The notes under the pieces: generated by a model
What the model saw: only the letters and a program-made list of their open reading frames with translations
Told to the model about the DNA's origin: nothing
Databases searched by the model: none
NCBI GenBank assembly: GCA_903924185.1
Contig: CAIYAN010000419.1
Span: 1 to 10,282 of the forward strand
Direction of reading: 5' to 3'
DNA length: 10,282 bases
From: an uncultured Opitutia bacterium
Lineage (GTDB): Bacteria; Verrucomicrobiota; Verrucomicrobiia; Opitutales; UBA953
In this document: positions 6,785 through 10,282 of the stretch, piece by piece
How the letters are laid out: each line of letters begins with the position of its first letter
Position numbering within the stretch: position 1 is the stretch's first letter
Position numbers and translations under genes: made by a program

Positions 6785-8395
6785 ATGGCTACGCATTTTG
6801 ACGCAATTGTCGTAGGAAGTGGCATTGGCGGGCTTAGTTTTGCGCTCAATTTGGCAAACCGCGGTCACTCCGTTGCGATTGTCACCAAGAAGACCAGTTC
6901 GGAATCCAACACGAATTGGGCCCAGGGCGGTATCGCCTGCGTGACCGACCAGGCGGATGACTTTCAGAGCCACGTCCAAGACACCCTCACGGCCGGCGAT
7001 GGTTTGTGCGATTTGGGTGTGGTGCGTCATATCATTGAGGCCGGCCCGGCCCGCGTAGCTGAACTCATCGCTTGGGGAGTCGAATTTGAGAATGGTACCG
7101 ACGGTCGCCCGGATCTCGGCCGTGAAGGCGGACACTCGAAGCGCCGAATTTTGCACGCCCGTGACATGACGGGTCGGGCCATTGAATCTGCCCTCCTTCG
7201 GGCCATTGCCCGTCAGCCCAAGGTGACGATGCTCGAGCATCATCTCGCGGTCGATTTACTGACCAACGCCAAACTGGGTGGCTGCCAGGTCGGTTCGGCC
7301 GACGATCGCGTCTACGGCTTGCATGTCCTGAACACCCAAGCTGGCCGAGTGGAGACGCTCGCGGCCTTCACGGTTATTCTGGCCACCGGCGGCATGGGCC
7401 AAGTCTATCAATTCACTACCAATCCAGACATTGCGACCGGCGACGGTATCGCGATGGCCTATCGTGCCGGGGCCGAAGTCCGAGACATGGAGATGGTCCA
7501 GTTTCATCCCACGGCACTCAAGGCTCCGGACGGAAGTCGCGCGTTGATTTCAGAAGCGGTGCGCGGCGAAGGCGCCATCTTACGCGACCTTTCGGGCCGC
7601 GCCTTCATGAAGGATTTTCATCCGCTGGGGGACTTGGCCCCTCGTGATATCGTTGCCCGTGCGATTGACTCCGTGATGAAGCGTGATGGCTCGCCGCACG
7701 TCCTACTCGACGCCACCCAGGTCGCCCAGGGTCACCTCCCCGAGCGCTTCCCGCATATCTACGAGACTTGTCGGAAAGCAGGTTTCGACCTCGCGACCCA
7801 GCCGATTCCGGTCGTGCCCGCCGCCCACTACCTTTGCGGCGGCGTCGCGACCGACCTTCAGGGACAAACGACGATTCGCGGCCTCTTCGCGGTCGGAGAG
7901 GTCGCCTGTACGGGCCTGCATGGTGCCAATCGGTTGGCATCTAATTCACTCCTAGAAGCCGTCGTACTGGCCCATGACGGCGCTTTAGCGGCCGAAGCGG
8001 ATATCCGGCAGGCCCATCGCCCTGCCCTGCCCCTGCCGTCTTGGGTGGACGGTTCCGCAGGCGACCCGGATGAGCGCGTGGTCTTGACTCATAACTGGGA
8101 TGAGCTTCGTCGGACCATGTGGGATTATGTCGGTATCGTTCGCTCGACTAAGCGCCTGCAACGGGCCCGGACGCGCATTGGCACGCTGGCGGACGAGGTC
8201 CGGGAGTATTATTGGAATTTTCGCGTGGAACCAAGGTTACTGGAATTACGTAACTTGATTCAAGTCGCTGACCTCATCATCGACTGCGCCTTGCAACGGC
8301 ATGAAAGTCGCGGCCTACACTTCACCCTAGATTATCCGGGCAAGCTGCCAGCGGCCCGACATACTTCTGTGCGTCGTCCGCAGAGCCGGCCATGA
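6785..8395 (+). CDS. nadB: L-aspartate oxidase
   Basis: FAD enzyme that oxidises L-aspartate to iminoaspartate, the first step of de novo NAD synthesis; NadA then condenses the product with dihydroxyacetone phosphate. The 536 residues are the usual family length. The dinucleotide fold GSGIGGLSFAL is at 11-21, and SNTNWAQGGIACV, the family FAD/substrate loop, at 41-53. REGGHSKRRILHA (113-125) carries Glu114. FHPTAL (240-245) has His241, LAPRDIVARAI (284-294) has Arg287, and AAHYLCGG (346-353) has His348. These match the catalytic Glu121, His244, Arg290 and His351 of the E. coli enzyme by local alignment. The C-terminal FAD motif GLHGANRLASNSLLEAVV is at 377-394, followed by the helical C-terminal domain. 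The intact REGGHS and LAPRD motifs favour NadB over fumarate reductase/succinate dehydrogenase flavoproteins. I chose ATG 6785 because the frame upstream, to a TTG at 6722, encodes 21 unrelated residues before the fold begins. nadA and nadC are not in the window. The stop overlaps the panE start as ATGA. Confidence 0.97.
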   Translation: MATHFDAIVVGSGIGGLSFALNLANRGHSVAIVTKKTSSESNTNWAQGGIACVTDQADDFQSHVQDTLTAGDGLCDLGVVRHIIEAGPARVAELIAWGVEFENGTDGRPDLGREGGHSKRRILHARDMTGRAIESALLRAIARQPKVTMLEHHLAVDLLTNAKLGGCQVGSADDRVYGLHVLNTQAGRVETLAAFTVILATGGMGQVYQFTTNPDIATGDGIAMAYRAGAEVRDMEMVQFHPTALKAPDGSRALISEAVRGEGAILRDLSGRAFMKDFHPLGDLAPRDIVARAIDSVMKRDGSPHVLLDATQVAQGHLPERFPHIYETCRKAGFDLATQPIPVVPAAHYLCGGVATDLQGQTTIRGLFAVGEVACTGLHGANRLASNSLLEAVVLAHDGALAAEADIRQAHRPALPLPSWVDGSAGDPDERVVLTHNWDELRRTMWDYVGIVRSTKRLQRARTRIGTLADEVREYYWNFRVEPRLLELRNLIQVADLIIDCALQRHESRGLHFTLDYPGKLPAARHTSVRRPQSRP

Positions 8396-9303
8396 AGGTT
8401 GTCATCGTCGGCGCAGGTGCGATCGGCGGTTGGTACGGCGGCCTCTTGGCGCTGGCTGGCCACGAAGTGCATGCCATCAGCCGGAGTGATTACCCAGTCC
8501 TCCAACGACGTGGTTTGGTGATGCGTGACCTAAACGGAGAGCGCGTCGTTCCATTGGCCTCGGCCTCGCCGGCTGGCGCTGGAGTCGGTCCCTGTGACCT
8601 GGTTATCGTGACCGCCAAGGCCACGGCTAATGCCCTCTTGCCAGCGCTCATTCAGCCCTTGCTGGGTCCGCAGACCCTCTTGCTCACCTTGCAGAATGGC
8701 ATGGGCAACGTCGAGGCCTTCCGTGCAATCGTGCTAGTGGAACGACTGGTCGCTGGCTTGTGCTTTGTGTGCATCAATCGGATTGAGCCGGGGGTCGTCT
8801 CCAATACGCATGCGGGCTATATCCGGATGGCGGCGGCGGAAGGCCCGATCAACCCATCGGTAACGCAGTGCGTGGATTGGTTTAAGTCGGCGGGCGTGGA
8901 TTGTCGCGCCGAGGATTCCTTGGAAGCGGTTCTCTGGAAGAAGCTGTGCTGGAATATCCCGTTCAACGGTTTGGCCATTGCGGGTGGGGGCATCACGACG
9001 GATCTAATTCTCGCCGACCCAGTACTCAAGGCACGCGCCCGTCGCCTGATGGAAGAAGTCCGCTTAGCGGCAGGCATGCGTGGTCATATCGTCAGCGAGC
9101 AGCACCTGCAGGGCCAGATGGACGTCACCGAGCGCATGGGCGCTTATCGACCTTCCAGTCTGATTGATTACCTGGAAGGTCGTGAGGTGGAAGTAAGTGG
9201 CCTTTGGGGCGAGCCGCTCCTTCGTGGGTTAGCCGCGGGCGCCAAAATGCCCGAACTCGCACAACTCAAGTACGAGATCGAGGCCAAGCTGAAGGCGCGT
9301 TGA
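8392..9303 (+). CDS. panE: 2-dehydropantoate 2-reductase (ketopantoate reductase family)
   Basis: Reduces ketopantoate to pantoate with NADPH, on the way to pantothenate and coenzyme A. The 303 residues fit the family. The N-terminal Rossmann fold has GAGAIGG at 7-13, and QNGMGN is at 101-106. In the catalytic segment LWKKLCWNIPFNGL (181-194), Lys184 corresponds to E. coli Lys176 and Asn188/Asn192 to its active-site asparagines. YRPSSLIDYLEGREVE (252-267) provides the substrate-binding serine (about Ser255) and Glu267. The ATG at 8392 overlaps the nadB TGA by four bases (ATGA), which indicates translational coupling. The pairing puts two cofactor pathways, NAD and CoA, in one short operon. 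Many genomes carry several PanE paralogs, some acting on other 2-keto acids, so true pantoate synthesis is likely but not proven. The TGA at 9301-9303 abuts the stop of the convergent lipoprotein gene, leaving no room for a terminator. Confidence 0.88.
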   Translation: MKVVIVGAGAIGGWYGGLLALAGHEVHAISRSDYPVLQRRGLVMRDLNGERVVPLASASPAGAGVGPCDLVIVTAKATANALLPALIQPLLGPQTLLLTLQNGMGNVEAFRAIVLVERLVAGLCFVCINRIEPGVVSNTHAGYIRMAAAEGPINPSVTQCVDWFKSAGVDCRAEDSLEAVLWKKLCWNIPFNGLAIAGGGITTDLILADPVLKARARRLMEEVRLAAGMRGHIVSEQHLQGQMDVTERMGAYRPSSLIDYLEGREVEVSGLWGEPLLRGLAAGAKMPELAQLKYEIEAKLKAR

Positions 9304-9759
9304 CTACTTCTTCGCAGGCGCGGGCAGACCCTTTAAAATCGTGGTCACTTCTGCAGTGGCGCGACCTTCGTTCCAGAAATTAGCGGCGACCCCGGGGCCG
9401 GAGTTGCCGTCAAACAGACGACGGTTAGACTTATTGAAGAGCGCAAGGGAGAGGCTGACATTGGGGATGTCCGTGCGGTTACCAGCGCTCTTTTGCGTTT
9501 GCCAGCTACTGCGCAGCACGGCGTCGGCTTCGCCCTCCGTCGCTACGACGGTATACCCTTGGGCCGACAGTGCCCGTACCCCGGCGTCGTGGACGGCGTT
9601 AGCGAGAATATCCGTGGCGTGCAGGGAAGAGGCGGCCACGTCGCGGACGTAGACCTTGGAGACTTGGCCAGCGGCCACTGGGGTCGAGGTATTGCAGCCG
9701 GAGGTGACTAAGGCGGAAATTCCGAGCAGGGACAGCAGGGCTAGACGGGGTAGGTGCAT
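9304..9759 (-). CDS. Predicted small lipoprotein of unknown function
   Basis: I read 151 residues from the ATG at 9757-9759 to TAG. The N-terminus is a signal peptide: a short basic start (MHLPR), a hydrophobic core (LALLSLLGISALV, 6-18) and a lipobox-like TSGC with the probable lipidated Cys22. Thr at -3 is less usual than Leu, so signal peptidase II cleavage is likely rather than certain. The mature part is about 130 residues. It has a beta-strand start (SKVYVRDV), a helix (about 49-65) and then a GYTVVATEGEADAVLRSSW segment (68-86). This pattern resembles small envelope lipoproteins with a beta-alpha-beta fold, but I cannot name the family. The same frame extends upstream to a GTG at 9867, adding 36 residues without signal-peptide character; I reject that start. 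No strong ribosome-binding site precedes the ATG. The gene is convergent with panE and divergent from the HAD gene. Confidence 0.8.
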   Translation of the reverse strand: MHLPRLALLSLLGISALVTSGCNTSTPVAAGQVSKVYVRDVAASSLHATDILANAVHDAGVRALSAQGYTVVATEGEADAVLRSSWQTQKSAGNRTDIPNVSLSLALFNKSNRRLFDGNSGPGVAANFWNEGRATAEVTTILKGLPAPAKK

Positions 9760-9815
9760 AACTTGTTTATGACTTGGGTTGGCGATTAGACAAGCCGGGA
9801 CATGATGAGTCGATG

Positions 9816-9832
9816 CTGGGGGCCTCCCCCAG
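9816..9832. other. Perfect short hairpin in the divergent intergenic region
   Basis: CTGGGGG (9816-9822) and CCCCCAG (9826-9832) form a 7-bp, almost all-GC stem around a CCT triloop. It lies 57 bp upstream of the lipoprotein ATG on the minus strand and 82 bp upstream of the HAD ATG on the plus strand. No T-run follows directly on either strand; the nearest on the plus strand is TATTTTT at 9849-9854 (well beyond the arm), so it is not a standard Rho-independent terminator. It could be a leader-RNA structure or a protein-binding site, or have no function. The rest of the 155-bp gap (9760-9914) shows no clear promoter. Confidence 0.45.
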
Positions 9833-9914
9833 GAGCCTCTTCCCACGTATTTTTGATGAATTCTCACCCTGTCACCCCCTCCACCCTTCAGCGCTCGGCG
9901 AGCCTCCTCCTGTC

Positions 9915-10282
9915 ATGGCTAGTGTAAAGGCGGTGACGTTTGATTTAGCGGGGACGGTACTTTTCCCACATCCTTCGGTGGGAGCGGTCTACTCCGCCTG
10001 TGCCCAGAAGCATGGCATCAAAGTTGATGCCCTTGAGTTGGAGGTAGCCTTTGCTTCGGCGTTACGTTCAGCCAATAAACAAGCGAAGGCGGAAGTCTTC
10101 TGGCGAGAAGTCGTGGAGCGAACATTTGGTGCGCACTTGCCTGGCTCTCAAGCAGACGCGGTTTTCAAGGAATGCTGGCAGGCCTTTGCTGACGCTAAGG
10201 CTTGGCGGGTCTGCATGGGCGTAGTCAGCGTCATCGGGGCTCTAAAGTTTCTCGGAATCAAGGTGGCCATCTTGTCTAATGC
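9915..10282 (+). CDS. HAD-superfamily hydrolase, subfamily IA, N-terminal part (cut by the window end)
   Basis: I see 122 residues in an open frame from ATG 9915 to the window edge with no stop, so the gene continues to the right. The start, VKAVTFDLAGTVLFPHPSVG, is HAD motif I, with the nucleophile Asp10. ILSN at 119-122 is motif II, with Ser121. The region between is a helical cap (about 20-100; AVYSACAQKHGI, VFWREVVERTF), which fits subfamily IA and recalls the REG-2/HDHD3-like group. Motif I is normally DxDxT; here the second acidic residue is Ala12 (FDLAGT). In phosphatases that residue acts as general acid/base, so hydrolysis may be weak, or the protein may do something else; related HDHD3-like proteins also vary here. 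ATG 9915 is the first ATG in frame. No purine-rich ribosome-binding site precedes it; the local sequence is instead CCTCCTCC. The substrate is unknown. Confidence 0.85.
   Translation, partial: MASVKAVTFDLAGTVLFPHPSVGAVYSACAQKHGIKVDALELEVAFASALRSANKQAKAEVFWREVVERTFGAHLPGSQADAVFKECWQAFADAKAWRVCMGVVSVIGALKFLGIKVAILSN

Noticed and set aside
7605..7940. 111-codon open frame antisense to nadB
   Set aside because: It is Arg/Gly/Ser-rich low-complexity translation opposite the well-conserved core of NadB, so it is a shadow frame.
9760..9867. GTG start extending the lipoprotein gene by 36 residues
   Set aside because: It would bury the signal peptide inside the protein; the ATG at 9759 places a proper basic-hydrophobic-lipobox signal at the N-terminus. 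The extension would also run through the hairpin.
9902..9910. AGGAGGAGG on the minus strand as a ribosome-binding site
   Set aside because: No start codon lies at suitable distance downstream on that strand, and it is far from the lipoprotein ATG.
1..10282. A novel defence, mobile or CRISPR-like system
   Set aside because: I found no arrays, terminal repeats, transposases, integrases, nucleases or toxin-like genes, and base and codon use look even throughout. The window reads as core metabolism.

Overview
The window looks like ordinary chromosomal, housekeeping-type DNA from a moderately GC-rich bacterium. Genes are tightly packed, occasional non-ATG starts (GTG, TTG) are used and clear Shine-Dalgarno sequences are scarce. 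The methionyl-tRNA synthetase has lost its zinc-knuckle cysteines and carries a GKDILSPPHAVYW active-site segment. Together with the style of HisF and the CNNM-type protein, this makes me lean towards Verrucomicrobiota (Opitutia-like). That is an impression from memory, not a search result, and there is no rRNA or other decisive taxonomic marker here.

Layout, left to right. (1) Positions 1-1164, plus strand: the C-terminal part of a larger protein of unknown function, closed by a clear Rho-independent terminator at 1186-1217. (2) Positions 1275-5395, plus strand: a compact run metG - menF - dtd - hisF with gaps of 6, 2 and 33 bp, which I read as one transcription unit. It mixes translation (MetRS and a D-aminoacyl-tRNA deacylase), menaquinone synthesis (isochorismate synthase) and histidine synthesis (HisF). 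(3) Positions 5392-6708, minus strand: a CNNM/CorC-HlyC family membrane protein whose stop codon overlaps the hisF stop codon. (4) A 76-bp divergent gap, then nadB (6785-8395) and panE (8392-9303), plus strand, coupled by an ATGA overlap. These supply the aspartate-oxidation step of NAD synthesis and the NADPH-dependent ketopantoate reduction of pantothenate/CoA synthesis. (5) Positions 9304-9759, minus strand: a small predicted lipoprotein of unknown function whose stop codon abuts that of panE. (6) A 155-bp divergent gap containing a perfect short hairpin, then the start of a HAD-superfamily hydrolase (9915 to the window end), which lacks the second aspartate of HAD motif I.

There are no RNA genes, mobile elements, CRISPR arrays, integrases, toxin-antitoxin pairs or defence-like genes that I can support. 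I do not see an undescribed multi-gene system. The points worth a second look are small: the atypical MetRS, the unknown gene at the left edge, two convergent junctions with no room for terminators, the hairpin in the right-hand divergent gap and the HAD motif variant.
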